This document shows positions 32,678 through 41,868 of a DNA stretch of 64,000 nucleotides, in pieces. The notes under the pieces were generated by a model, which saw only the letters and a list, made by a program, of their open reading frames with translations, had not been told where the DNA came from and did no database searches. The stretch is from Microbacterium neungamense. Lineage in GTDB: Bacteria; Actinomycetota; Actinomycetes; Actinomycetales; Microbacteriaceae. Within the stretch, counting starts at the first letter, position 1. Each line of letters begins with the position of its first letter. Position numbers and translations under genes: made by a program. The DNA lies in the NCBI RefSeq assembly GCF_024971095.1, contig NZ_CP069717.1:558001-622000 (forward strand). Direction: 5' to 3'.

Positions 32678-33847
32678 TCACACGTCGTAGTCCACCACGA
32701 GGCGGTCGGTGGTGGGGTGCGATTGGCAGGTGAGCACGTACCCGCGCTCGATCTCGTCGGGCTCGAGGGCGTAGTTCTCGGTCATCGTCACGCTGCCCTC
32801 CAGCACGCGCGCACGGCACGTGCCGCATACCCCGCCCGAGCAGGCGAACGGGGCATCCGGCCGCACCCGCAGCGCGGCGTTCAGCACCGACTCGTGCGCA
32901 TCGACCGGGCTCTCCACGGTGGAGGAGACACCGTCCAGGCGGATCTCGATGCGGTGCGTCTTCTCGCCCTGGCGCACCTGCACCGGGCGCGGACCGCGCT
33001 CGGCCGGGGCGTCGCCGGTGGTGAACAGCTCGAAGCGGATGTGCTCCCGCGGTACCCCGAAGTCGGCCAGCACCTCCCGGCACAGGTCGACGAGCGCGAA
33101 CGGCCCGCACAGGAACCACTCGTCCACGGTCGACGGCAGGATCAGGGTGCGCAGGATCGTGCGTAGCTTCTCATCGTCGATCCGTCCCGACAGCACCGGC
33201 GCCGTGCGCTGCTCGCGGGACAGCACGTGGTGCAGCACGAGCCGCGTCGGATACCGGTCCTTGAGCTCGGCGAGGTCCTCCAGGAACATCACGTCGCTGG
33301 TCGACCGGTTCGTGTACAGCAGCGTGAACCGGGTGGTGTCGGATGCCGCGAGCAGGTCGTGCGCCAGCGACATCAGCGGCGTGATGCCGGACCCGGCCGC
33401 GATGCCGGCCACGTGCGCGCCGTCGAGCTCCTGCAGGCCGGAGGTGAACGTCCCCTGCGGGCTCATCACGTCGATCCGGAACCCCGGGGTCAGCTCGGTC
33501 TGCGCCCAGGTCGAGAACAGCCCGCCCTCGTCGCGCTTGACGGCGACGCTGAGCGTGGTGCTCTCGCCCTCGGCCGCCGGGGCGGGCGGGCGGCACAGCG
33601 AGTACGACCGGCGCACCTCCGCCCCCTCCAGGTGCACGCGCAGCGCGACGTACTGGCCGGGCAGGTAGTGGTACTCGTCCACGAGCTCCGGCGGCACCGT
33701 GAACGTCACCTCGATGGCGTCGTCGGTCAGGCGGCGCACGTCCGAGACGGTGAGGGTGTGGAAGCGGGCGCGATGGCGCTCCTCGCGCGCCGGCAGACGG
33801 GGCGGCCGCGCCGGCGCCGAGGCGGGCACGCGGAACAGCGTCGTCAT
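32678..33847 (-). CDS. paaE: Phenylacetyl-CoA epoxidase reductase subunit
   Basis: A 389-residue NADPH reductase of the multicomponent epoxidase. Order: FAD domain (LPGQYVALRVHLEG, RRSYSLCRPP), NADPH domain (GIAAGSGITPLMSLAHDLLA, FLCGPFALVDLC), then a plant-type 2Fe-2S ferredoxin domain with cysteines in PFACSGGVCGTCRARV and the fourth in VLTCQSHP. It passes electrons to the PaaA diiron centre. Start ATG 33847 overlaps the paaD stop by one base (TGATG). Confidence 0.95.
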   Translation of the reverse strand: MTTLFRVPASAPARPPRLPAREERHRARFHTLTVSDVRRLTDDAIEVTFTVPPELVDEYHYLPGQYVALRVHLEGAEVRRSYSLCRPPAPAAEGESTTLSVAVKRDEGGLFSTWAQTELTPGFRIDVMSPQGTFTSGLQELDGAHVAGIAAGSGITPLMSLAHDLLAASDTTRFTLLYTNRSTSDVMFLEDLAELKDRYPTRLVLHHVLSREQRTAPVLSGRIDDEKLRTILRTLILPSTVDEWFLCGPFALVDLCREVLADFGVPREHIRFELFTTGDAPAERGPRPVQVRQGEKTHRIEIRLDGVSSTVESPVDAHESVLNAALRVRPDAPFACSGGVCGTCRARVLEGSVTMTENYALEPDEIERGYVLTCQSHPTTDRLVVDYDV

Positions 33848-34371
33848 CAGATCACCTTGAAGTGGTCGAACGGCTCCAGGCACGCCCGGCACTCGTAGAG
33901 CGCCTTGCACGAGGTGGAGCCGAAGCGGGACACCTCCCGCGTGTCCAGCGACCCGCAGCGCGGGCAGCGCACGCTCAGCGCCAGGCGGATCGGGCCCTGC
34001 CGGTGCGCGGCCCGCCCGGTCGGCGGCGCGATGCCGTACTCGGTGAGCTTGCGCCTGCCCTCCTCGCTCATCCAGTCGGTGGTCCAGGCGGGGGACAGCA
34101 CGAGCCGCACCTCGACGTCGCCGAACCCGGCAGCGGTGAGCGCCAGCACGATGTCGTCGCGGATCGCGTCCATCGCCGGGCATCCGCTGTACGTCGGCGT
34201 GATGTCGACCCGCACGTGCTCTCGGCCCTCGCGCTCGGTGACCTCGACCTCGCGGAGGACGCCGAGATCCTCGATGGTGAGGACCGGCACTTCGGGGTCG
34301 AGGACGGATGCCGCGATGCGGCGCGCCTCCTGCGCCCGCGCGGTCCGGTGGGGAGCGTGCTGCGTCACCAT
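33847..34371 (-). CDS. paaD: Phenylacetyl-CoA epoxidase assembly protein
   Basis: A 174-residue protein with an N-terminal DUF59/MIP18 domain (VLDPEVPVLTIEDLGVLREV, TPTYSGCPAMDAIRDDI) and a C-terminal zinc- or Fe-S-binding module with CPRCGSLDT and YECRACLEPF. Needed in other bacteria for maturation of the epoxidase. Overlaps paaC by 7 bp. Confidence 0.93.
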   Translation of the reverse strand: MVTQHAPHRTARAQEARRIAASVLDPEVPVLTIEDLGVLREVEVTEREGREHVRVDITPTYSGCPAMDAIRDDIVLALTAAGFGDVEVRLVLSPAWTTDWMSEEGRRKLTEYGIAPPTGRAAHRQGPIRLALSVRCPRCGSLDTREVSRFGSTSCKALYECRACLEPFDHFKVI

Positions 34372-35225
34372 GTCGCCCCCGGATGCCGTCGGGCGAGCAC
34401 CTGCATCTCGGCGAGCAGATGCCCGAACGGGGTGGCGTGCGACCCGCGCCGGCCGCCGGCCGAGGACGCCGGGCCGGCGGGAGCCTCCAGGCCCGCCTCG
34501 GCGAACACGGTCTCCACGACGGCGTCGAAGCCGGAGCGCAGCGAGGAGGGTCGCACCGCGACGCCCTCCAGCCGGTCGATGAGCGGCTCGTCGCGGAACA
34601 GCTCGTCCACGTAGGGCCACACGTCGCCGAGGGCGCGGATGATCCGGCGCCGGGACTCGTCGGTGCCGCCGGCGAGGCGGAGCACCCACTGCACGGCGTG
34701 GTCGCGATGGTAGTCGACCTCCTTCACCGCCTTCGCGGCGATGGCGGCGAAGGTCGCATCGGTGGAGGAGCGCAGCGAGGAGTACAGCTCGTACATGTAC
34801 GCGGATGCCGCGAACTGCCGCGCGATGGTCTGCGCGAAGTCGCCGTTGGGCTGTTCGACCAGCCAGCTGCTGCGGAACTCCGGCTCGTCGCGGAAGTAGG
34901 CCAGGTCGTCCTCGCTGCGCCCGTCCCAGGAGCCGGCGTAGCGCAGCAGGGAGCGGGCGTGCCCGAGCAGGTCGAGGGCGATGTTGGCGAGCGCGACGTC
35001 CTCCTCGAGCTCGGGGGCCCGGGAGATCCAGGCGCCGAGCTGCTGCGACAGGATGAGCGCGTCGTCGCCGAGCCAGAGCGCGTACTCGGCGACGTCCGCC
35101 GAGGGGGCGCGGCCGCCGGCGCCGGCGAGCTCCTCGGCGAGCCGGAGCTCGTCGACGGAGACGTGGACGTCGTGCGGGGACGCTTCGACAGGCTCGGCGT
35201 CCGGGGTGCGGCGGGGCGTGCTCAC
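34365..35225 (-). CDS. paaC: Phenylacetyl-CoA epoxidase structural subunit C
   Basis: A 286-residue ferritin-like helical subunit that scaffolds PaaA. Conserved parts are YALWLGDDALILSQQLGAWI, NIALDLLGHARSLLRYAG and KEVDYHRDHAVQWVLRLAGG. The GTG start at 35225 overlaps the paaB stop (GTGA). The first roughly 20 residues (STPRRTPDAEPVEASPHD) are not conserved and derive from a copy of the CTTCGACAGGCTCGG palindromic repeat, so an in-frame later start cannot be excluded. Confidence 0.92.
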   Translation of the reverse strand: MSTPRRTPDAEPVEASPHDVHVSVDELRLAEELAGAGGRAPSADVAEYALWLGDDALILSQQLGAWISRAPELEEDVALANIALDLLGHARSLLRYAGSWDGRSEDDLAYFRDEPEFRSSWLVEQPNGDFAQTIARQFAASAYMYELYSSLRSSTDATFAAIAAKAVKEVDYHRDHAVQWVLRLAGGTDESRRRIIRALGDVWPYVDELFRDEPLIDRLEGVAVRPSSLRSGFDAVVETVFAEAGLEAPAGPASSAGGRRGSHATPFGHLLAEMQVLARRHPGATW

Positions 35226-35509
35226 AGGTGCGGCACCCCCTCGGACGCGGTGTAGTACACGGCGTGCCGGTAGTTCTTGCCCGCCGGGCTCTCGAAGAAC
35301 GCGTCCTTGGCATCCGGATCGCTCGTCGTGATGGCATCCGCCGGCACCACCCAGATCGAGACGCCCTCGCCGCGCCGGGTGTACAGGTCGCGGGCGTTGC
35401 GCACCGCCATCGCGGCATCCGGGGCGTGCAGCGAACCGACGTGCACGTGGCTGAGCCCGCGGTTCGCGCGGACGAAGACCTCCCACAGCGGCCAGGTGTC
35501 CTCGAGCAT
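35222..35509 (-). CDS. paaB: Phenylacetyl-CoA epoxidase subunit B
   Basis: A 95-residue small subunit (TWPLWEVFVRANRGLSHVHV, HAPDAAMAVRNARDLYTRR, FFESPAGKNYRHAVYYT). The ATG at 35509 overlaps the paaA TGA by one base. A GTG at 35512 is in frame but less likely. Part of the coupled paaABCDE operon. Confidence 0.95.
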   Translation of the reverse strand: MLEDTWPLWEVFVRANRGLSHVHVGSLHAPDAAMAVRNARDLYTRRGEGVSIWVVPADAITTSDPDAKDAFFESPAGKNYRHAVYYTASEGVPHL

Positions 35510-36480
35510 CACGCCACCTCCGCGCGCAGCGACTGCTTCCGCGCGTACTCGGCGGCGGCCTCACGCACCCAGGCGCCCTCCTCGTGCGCGCTGCGCCGGC
35601 GCTCCAGCCGCTCCGCGTTGCACGGGCCATTGCCGCGCAGCACCTCGTAGAACTCGTCCCAGTCGATCTCGCCCATGTGCCAGCGGCCGGCCTCCTCGTC
35701 CCAGCGCAGCTCCGGGTCCGGCAGCGTGACCCCGAGGATCTCCGCCTGCGGCACCAGCATCCCGACGAAGCGCTGACGCAGCTCGTCGTTCGAGAACCGC
35801 TTGATCTTCCACGCCATGGACTGGGCGGAGTTGGGGGACTGGTCGTCCGGCGGGCCGAACATCGCCAGGCTCGGCCAGTACCACCGGTTCACGGCGTCCT
35901 GCGCCATCTCGCGCTGCTCGTCGGTGCCCTGCATCAGCGTGAGCAGGATCTCGAAGCCCTGCCGCTGATGGAACGACTCCTCCTTGCAGATGCGCACCAT
36001 CGCACGCCCGTACGGACCGTACGAGGCGCGGCAGAGCGGCACCTGGTTGCAGATCGCGGCGCCGTCCACGAGCCAGCCGATCGCGCCCATGTCCGCCCAG
36101 GTCGGGGTGGGGTAGTTGAAGATCGAGGAGTACTTCGCCTTGCCGGCGAGGAGCTGCTGCATCATCTCCTCGCGGCTGATGCCGAGCGTCTGGGCGGCGG
36201 AATAGAGGTACAGCCCGTGGCCGGCCTCGTCCTGAACCTTCGCCATCAGGATCGCCTTGCGCTTCAGGCTGGGAGCGCGGGTGATCCAGTTGCCCTCCGG
36301 CTGCATCCCGATGATCTCGGAATGCGCGTGCTGGGAGATCTGCCGGATCAGCGTCTTGCGGTACGCGTCGGGCATCCAGTCGCGCGGCTCGATGCGCTGC
36401 TCGTGCGCGATGAGCTCGTCGAAACGAGCCTGGGCGTCCGGCTCATCGGCCACGAGCGTGAGGTCTGCGGGGCTCGTCAT
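35509..36480 (-). CDS. paaA: Phenylacetyl-CoA 1,2-epoxidase catalytic subunit A
   Basis: A 323-residue diiron monooxygenase that epoxidises the ring of phenylacetyl-CoA with O2. Iron-ligand segments are [20 protein letters not shown] and [28 protein letters not shown] and [19 protein letters not shown] are also conserved. It is first in the operon. Its promoter faces paaI, with a PaaR-like operator at 36509-36530. Confidence 0.97.
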   Translation of the reverse strand: MTSPADLTLVADEPDAQARFDELIAHEQRIEPRDWMPDAYRKTLIRQISQHAHSEIIGMQPEGNWITRAPSLKRKAILMAKVQDEAGHGLYLYSAAQTLGISREEMMQQLLAGKAKYSSIFNYPTPTWADMGAIGWLVDGAAICNQVPLCRASYGPYGRAMVRICKEESFHQRQGFEILLTLMQGTDEQREMAQDAVNRWYWPSLAMFGPPDDQSPNSAQSMAWKIKRFSNDELRQRFVGMLVPQAEILGVTLPDPELRWDEEAGRWHMGEIDWDEFYEVLRGNGPCNAERLERRRSAHEEGAWVREAAAEYARKQSLRAEVA

Positions 36481-36508
36481 CGTCGACTCCTCGAATCGGG
36501 ACTTCTTT

Positions 36509-36530
36509 ACTAACCGATCGTTAGGTTATT
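36509..36530. promoter_or_regulatory. PaaR-like operator between paaA and paaI
   Basis: ACTAACCGATCG followed by TTAGGTTATT. It matches the actinobacterial PaaR (TetR-family) operator as I recall it, halves ACTNACCG and CGGTNAGT around a central CG, at most positions. It lies 29 bp upstream of paaA. The rest of the 142-bp gap shows no other clear motif apart from the paaI GGAGGTG ribosome-binding site. Confidence 0.65.
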
Positions 36531-36622
36531 CTTGCACACATCCGCCGAGGACGCACGAGCATCACACACGGGGCGATGCGGCGCTCGGCTCGACGCACGG
36601 GAGACGCACGGGAGGTGTGCCG

Positions 36623-37045
36623 ATGGACGGTCGTTCCGCCGATATCGGGACGGAGGCGCCGGAGCTGCGGCCCATGCTGCGCGCCGACCGGGCATCCGCC
36701 GCGCTCGGCATGGTCGTGGAGCTGGACGAGCCCGGCCGCGCCGTGGTGTCGATGACCGTCCGCGAGGACATGCTGAACGGCTTCGGGATCACGCACGGCG
36801 GTCTCGTCTTCACCCTCGCCGACACCGCCTTCGCGATCGCCTGCAACGAGGACGACCGCATCACCGTGGCGCAGGGCGCGGACATCGCCTTCCTCGCCTC
36901 GACGACGGCCGGGCAGCGGCTGACGGCCACGGCGGAGCGGCGGATGCGGCGGGGCCGGACCGGGCTCTACGACATCCGCGTGGTCGACGAGACCGGGCAG
37001 ATCGTGGCCGAGGTGCGCGGCCGCTCCTTCACCACCGACCGCTGA
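36623..37045 (+). CDS. paaI: Hydroxyphenylacetyl-CoA thioesterase
   Basis: A 140-residue hotdog-fold thioesterase with the PaaI signature NGFGITHGGLVFTLADTAFA, containing the His-Gly-Gly and the catalytic Asp. It rescues CoA from dead-end hydroxylated phenylacetyl-CoA. The ATG at 36623 follows GGAGGTG. Divergent from paaA and probably under the same PaaR-like operator. Confidence 0.93.
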   Translation: MDGRSADIGTEAPELRPMLRADRASAALGMVVELDEPGRAVVSMTVREDMLNGFGITHGGLVFTLADTAFAIACNEDDRITVAQGADIAFLASTTAGQRLTATAERRMRRGRTGLYDIRVVDETGQIVAEVRGRSFTTDR

Positions 37046-37078
37046 GACGCCGCGCCCGTCCGCGGGTCCGGCCGCGGG

Positions 37079-37498
37079 TCACTGCGCGCGGCGGAGCAGA
37101 GCGAGCAGGGCGAGGCCGTACGCCTCGGCGGGGTCCGGATGCTCGAAGCGGAGGTCGTCGCCCAGGACCTCGATCTCGACGACGAAGGAGTCGCGGAGCC
37201 TGCGCAGCGCCCGGAACGTGCCGCCCAGCAGCCGGCGCAGCTGCTCCTCCTGAGGCAGCCACACCGCGTCGGCCAGCGTGACCGAGTCCAGGGCCCACTC
37301 CGTCGTGCCGTTGAAGGCGAGGATGGTGCCGGTCGGGGTCCGGCGGGCCTCGATCGTCATCTCGCTGACTGTGAAGACGTCGGCCTCCACCTCCAGCTCG
37401 ACCTCGTCCGGCAGGTCGAGCTGGAACCGGTCGCCGGGGGCGGGATGCCACACGAGGCCGGCATCCCGCAGCTGGAGGGCGAGCTCGCGTGTGATCAT
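37079..37498 (-). CDS. Hypothetical protein
   Basis: A 139-residue soluble protein, [60 protein letters not shown], ending [20 protein letters not shown]. It is conserved-looking in composition, but I cannot assign a family or function. It converges with paaI (33-bp gap) and faces away from dhaK, so it is not obviously part of the paa or dha units. Confidence 0.75.
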   Translation of the reverse strand: MITRELALQLRDAGLVWHPAPGDRFQLDLPDEVELEVEADVFTVSEMTIEARRTPTGTILAFNGTTEWALDSVTLADAVWLPQEEQLRRLLGGTFRALRRLRDSFVVEIEVLGDDLRFEHPDPAEAYGLALLALLRRAQ

Positions 37499-37548
37499 CC
37501 TTCCACGGTAGAGCGCGGCGGGCCGCGGCGGGCGGATCGCGGTCCCTG

Positions 37549-37577
37549 TTGACATCGTCCGCGGCGCGGACCATGTT
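37549..37577 (+). promoter_or_regulatory. Sigma70-type promoter for dhaKLM
   Basis: TTGACA at 37549-37554, a 17-bp spacer, then CATGTT at 37572-37577, 46 bp before the dhaK ATG. The -35 is perfect and the -10 weak. The ribosome-binding site AAGGAGAT lies just upstream of dhaK. Confidence 0.5.
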
Positions 37578-37623
37578 CGACAGGGGGACGGTCCGTCGCC
37601 CTGTCATCGAAGGAGATCGACCC

Positions 37624-38619
<996 letters not shown>

Positions 38620-38683
38620 CCTGGCCCGCGCGGCATCTCTCCGACCCATCCGCTGAGACGACCCGCCGAGAAGGAGCACCGAC

Positions 38684-39325
38684 ATGACCGACACCCTCGA
38701 CACCGCCGCGCTCGCCGACTGGATCCGCCGCTTCCGCGACACCGTCACCGAGAAGCGGGACTGGCTCACCGAGCTGGACTCCGCGATCGGCGACGCCGAC
38801 CACGGCGCGAACCTGGCCAGGGGCATGGCCGCGGCCGCCGAGAAGCTCGACGCCGGAACGCCGGGGGCCATCGACGAGCTGCTGAAGACCGTCGGGATGA
38901 CCCTGGTGAGCTCGGTCGGCGGCGCGAGCGGACCGCTGTACGGCACGTTCTTCCTGCGCGCGGGAACGACTGCGGGCGGCGTGGGCGAGCTGGACGCCGC
39001 CGCGCTCGCGGTCGCGCTGCGGGCCGGCTTGGACGGCGTCATCGCCCGCGGCAAGGCCGAGCCGGGCGACAAGACGATGGTCGACGCCATGGCGCCCGCC
39101 CTGGACGCGCTCGACGCCGCGATCGGCGAGGGCGCCGGCCTGAAGGAGGCGGCGCTCGCGGCGGCCGATGCCGCGGCATCCGGACGGGATGCGACCGAGC
39201 CGCTGGTGGCGCGGAAGGGCCGCGCCAGCTACCTCGGGGACCGCAGCGTCGGTCACCTCGACCCCGGCGCGGCGTCCACCGCGCTGCTGTTCCGGACGCT
39301 CGCCGACGCCGCCGCCGCGCGATGA
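38684..39325 (+). CDS. dhaL: Dihydroxyacetone kinase ADP-binding subunit
   Basis: A 213-residue DhaL with the nucleotide and Mg-binding segments DSAIGDADHGANLARGM (three Asp), VSSVGGASGPLYGTFF and KAEPGDKTMVDAMAPALDAL, and the C-terminal GRASYLGDRSVGHLDPGAAS. It overlaps the next gene by 4 bp. Confidence 0.96.
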   Translation: MTDTLDTAALADWIRRFRDTVTEKRDWLTELDSAIGDADHGANLARGMAAAAEKLDAGTPGAIDELLKTVGMTLVSSVGGASGPLYGTFFLRAGTTAGGVGELDAAALAVALRAGLDGVIARGKAEPGDKTMVDAMAPALDALDAAIGEGAGLKEAALAAADAAASGRDATEPLVARKGRASYLGDRSVGHLDPGAASTALLFRTLADAAAAR

Positions 39326-41868
39326 TCGGCATCGTCGCCGTCTCGCACAGCGCGGGGCTCGCGGAGGCGGCGCGCGAGCTCGCCCTGCAGATGGTCCCCG
39401 GCGACGGTGCCCCGCTGCGGGTGGCGGCGGGGGCGGGGACGGATGCCGACGGCCGCCCGATCCTGGGCACGGACGCCGTGCTCGTCGCCGCTGCGATCGA
39501 CGAGCTGGCGGCGCGGTGCGACGGCGTGCTGGTGCTGATGGACCTCGGGTCGGCGGTGATGAGCGCCGAGCTCGCCCTGGAGCTGCGCAGCAGCGACGTG
39601 CCGGTGCGGCTGGTGCCGGCGCCGTTCGTGGAGGGGATGCTCGCCGCGGCCGTGTCCGCGTCGGCGGGCGCACCGCTCGAGGCGGTCGCCGCGGAGGCCG
39701 AGGCGGCACTGCAGGCGAAGGCCGCCCATCTCGGGGAGGACATCGCGGCGGCATCCGGCTCGGCGGGCGCCTCGATCGCCGCGCCGGCAGGGCCCGAGAC
39801 CGTGCGGGTGGTCCGGGTGCGCAACGCGCTCGGCATCCACGCCCGCCCGGCCGCGCTCATCGCCGAGGCCGCCGGCAGCGCCGACGTGCGCCTGCGACGA
39901 CTGCCCGCGGGCCCGGAGGCGGGGGCGGCGAGCCTGTCCCGCCTGCTGGCGCTCGGGGCGCGCGCCGGGGACGAGGTCCAGGTGCGCGGCTCGGGGGCGG
40001 GTGCCGACGCGGCGGTGGAGCGCATCGCCGCGCTGTTCGCCGACGGGTTCGGCGAGGAGATCGCGGCGGGGGCCGGCGGGGAGGGCAGCGGAACGCGTGC
40101 GAGGCCCGGGCCGGATCGCGACGTCACCCGCGCGCGGCAGATCCCGGCATCCGCCGCGCCGATCGATGACGCGGATGCCGGAGAGAGCCCCGCGCCCGAT
40201 GATGGCGCCGCCCTGCCACCCGGAACCGTGCTGCGCGGTCGCGGCGTGAGCCCCGGGGTCGCCGCCGCCCCCGTGGCGCATCCGTCCCCGGCGATCGCCG
40301 AGCCGGAGCCGGCCGATCCGCTCCTCGCCGCAGAGCGCGAGGCGGAGGCCGCCCGCATCGCCCCGGCGGCGGCCGCCGTGGCCGCCGGCTTCGCGGCACG
40401 CGCCGAGGCGGCCTCCGGCGAGACCCGCGCGATCCTGGACGCCACCCGGCTCCTCGCCGCCGACCCCGACCTCGTCGCCGATGCCGCCGCCCGGGTGCGC
40501 ACGGAAGGCCTCTCCGCCGCACGTGCCGTGTGGGAGGCCGCGTCTGCACAGGCTGAGGCGCTCGTCGGGCTGGGCGGGCGGACGGCCGAGCGCGCCGCCG
40601 ACGTGCGCGACATCCGGAACCGGATCGTCGCCGTGCTGCACGGGCGGGAGCCGGCCTCGGTGCCGGAGCGGGAGGCTCCGTTCGTGCTCGTCGCGACCGA
40701 CCTGGCCCCGAGCGACACCGCCGCGCTGGCAGGGAGTGCCTGCGCCGCGCTGGTGACCGAGCAGGGCGGCCCGACCTCGCACACCGCGATCATCGCCCGT
40801 GCCCTCGGCCTGCCGGCGGTGGTCGCCGCGCCCGGAGCCGCCGGCATCCCGGACGGCACGCTCGTGCTCGTCGACGGCGAGACGGGAACGGTGACCATGG
40901 ACCCGGCCGAGGACGAGCTCGCCGCGGCACGGGCCGCCGCGGACGCCCGCGCCTTCGACGGCGACGGGCGCCTCGCCGACGGCACACCGCTCCCGCTGCT
41001 GGCGAACGTCGGCGGCCCGGCCGACGCGGTGCAGGCCGCCGGGGCGGCGGCGCAGGGGATCGGGCTGTTCCGCACGGAGTTCTGCTTCCTCGACCGGGCC
41101 GCCGCGCCGACGGTCGAGGAGCAGACGATCGCCTATCGCGGCGTGCTCACGCCGTTCGCGGGCAGGAAGGTCGTCGTCCGCACGCTCGATGCCGGCTCCG
41201 ACAAGCCGCTGCCGTTCGCGACCCCGGAGCACGAGGAGAACCCGGCCCTCGGCCTGCGCGGACTGCGCGTCTCCTGGCGGAACCCCGCCCTGCTGCACGA
41301 CCAGCTCCGCGCGCTCGCCCTGGCCGCCGCCGAGGAGCAGGCGCACGTCGAGGTGATGGCGCCCATGGTCGCCACCATCGAGGAGGCCCGGGACTTCACG
41401 GCCGCCGCGCGGGCCGCCGGGCTGGAACGGGTCGGGGTGATGATCGAGACGCCCGCCGCGGCGCTGATGGCGGAGGAGCTGCTCGAGGTCGTCGACTTCG
41501 TCAGCATCGGCACGAACGACCTGGCCCAGTACGCCATGGCCGCCGACCGGCAGCATCCCGCGCTCGGCGCGCTCAACGACCCCTGGCAGCCGGCCGTGCT
41601 GCGCCTCATCGCGACCATCGGCTCGGCCGGGCAGACGGCCGGCGCCCCGGTCGGCGTCTGCGGGGAGGCGGGAGGCGATCCGCGGCTCGCGCCCGTGCTC
41701 GTCGGCCTCGGCGCCACCAGCCTGTCGATGACGCCCCGCGCCCTCGGCCGCGTCGCCCGTGCGCTCGCGGCGGTCACGGCCGAGCAGTGCCGGGCCGCCG
41801 CGGACGCCGCGCTCGAGGCCGCGACCGCGGCGGACGCGCGCGCCGCCGCATCCGCCGTCCTGCGCTGA
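39322..41868 (+). CDS. dhaM: DhaM-HPr-EI fusion phosphoryl donor
   Basis: An 848-residue multiphosphoryl protein. Residues 1 to about 140 form an EIIA-mannose-like DhaM domain (active His in AVSHSAGLAEA), about 155-245 an HPr domain (His in NALGIHARPAALIA), and about 290-848 an enzyme I domain (His in GGPTSHTAIIARALGLP, metal/PEP site GIGLFRTEFCFL, C-terminal Cys in VGVCGEAGGDP). The protein can take phosphate from PEP and deliver it to DhaL-ADP on its own, without the general PTS. Linkers are Ala/Gly-rich. Its stop abuts the end of paaK, transcribed convergently. Confidence 0.94.
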   Translation: MIGIVAVSHSAGLAEAARELALQMVPGDGAPLRVAAGAGTDADGRPILGTDAVLVAAAIDELAARCDGVLVLMDLGSAVMSAELALELRSSDVPVRLVPAPFVEGMLAAAVSASAGAPLEAVAAEAEAALQAKAAHLGEDIAAASGSAGASIAAPAGPETVRVVRVRNALGIHARPAALIAEAAGSADVRLRRLPAGPEAGAASLSRLLALGARAGDEVQVRGSGAGADAAVERIAALFADGFGEEIAAGAGGEGSGTRARPGPDRDVTRARQIPASAAPIDDADAGESPAPDDGAALPPGTVLRGRGVSPGVAAAPVAHPSPAIAEPEPADPLLAAEREAEAARIAPAAAAVAAGFAARAEAASGETRAILDATRLLAADPDLVADAAARVRTEGLSAARAVWEAASAQAEALVGLGGRTAERAADVRDIRNRIVAVLHGREPASVPEREAPFVLVATDLAPSDTAALAGSACAALVTEQGGPTSHTAIIARALGLPAVVAAPGAAGIPDGTLVLVDGETGTVTMDPAEDELAAARAAADARAFDGDGRLADGTPLPLLANVGGPADAVQAAGAAAQGIGLFRTEFCFLDRAAAPTVEEQTIAYRGVLTPFAGRKVVVRTLDAGSDKPLPFATPEHEENPALGLRGLRVSWRNPALLHDQLRALALAAAEEQAHVEVMAPMVATIEEARDFTAAARAAGLERVGVMIETPAAALMAEELLEVVDFVSIGTNDLAQYAMAADRQHPALGALNDPWQPAVLRLIATIGSAGQTAGAPVGVCGEAGGDPRLAPVLVGLGATSLSMTPRALGRVARALAAVTAEQCRAAADAALEAATAADARAAASAVLR

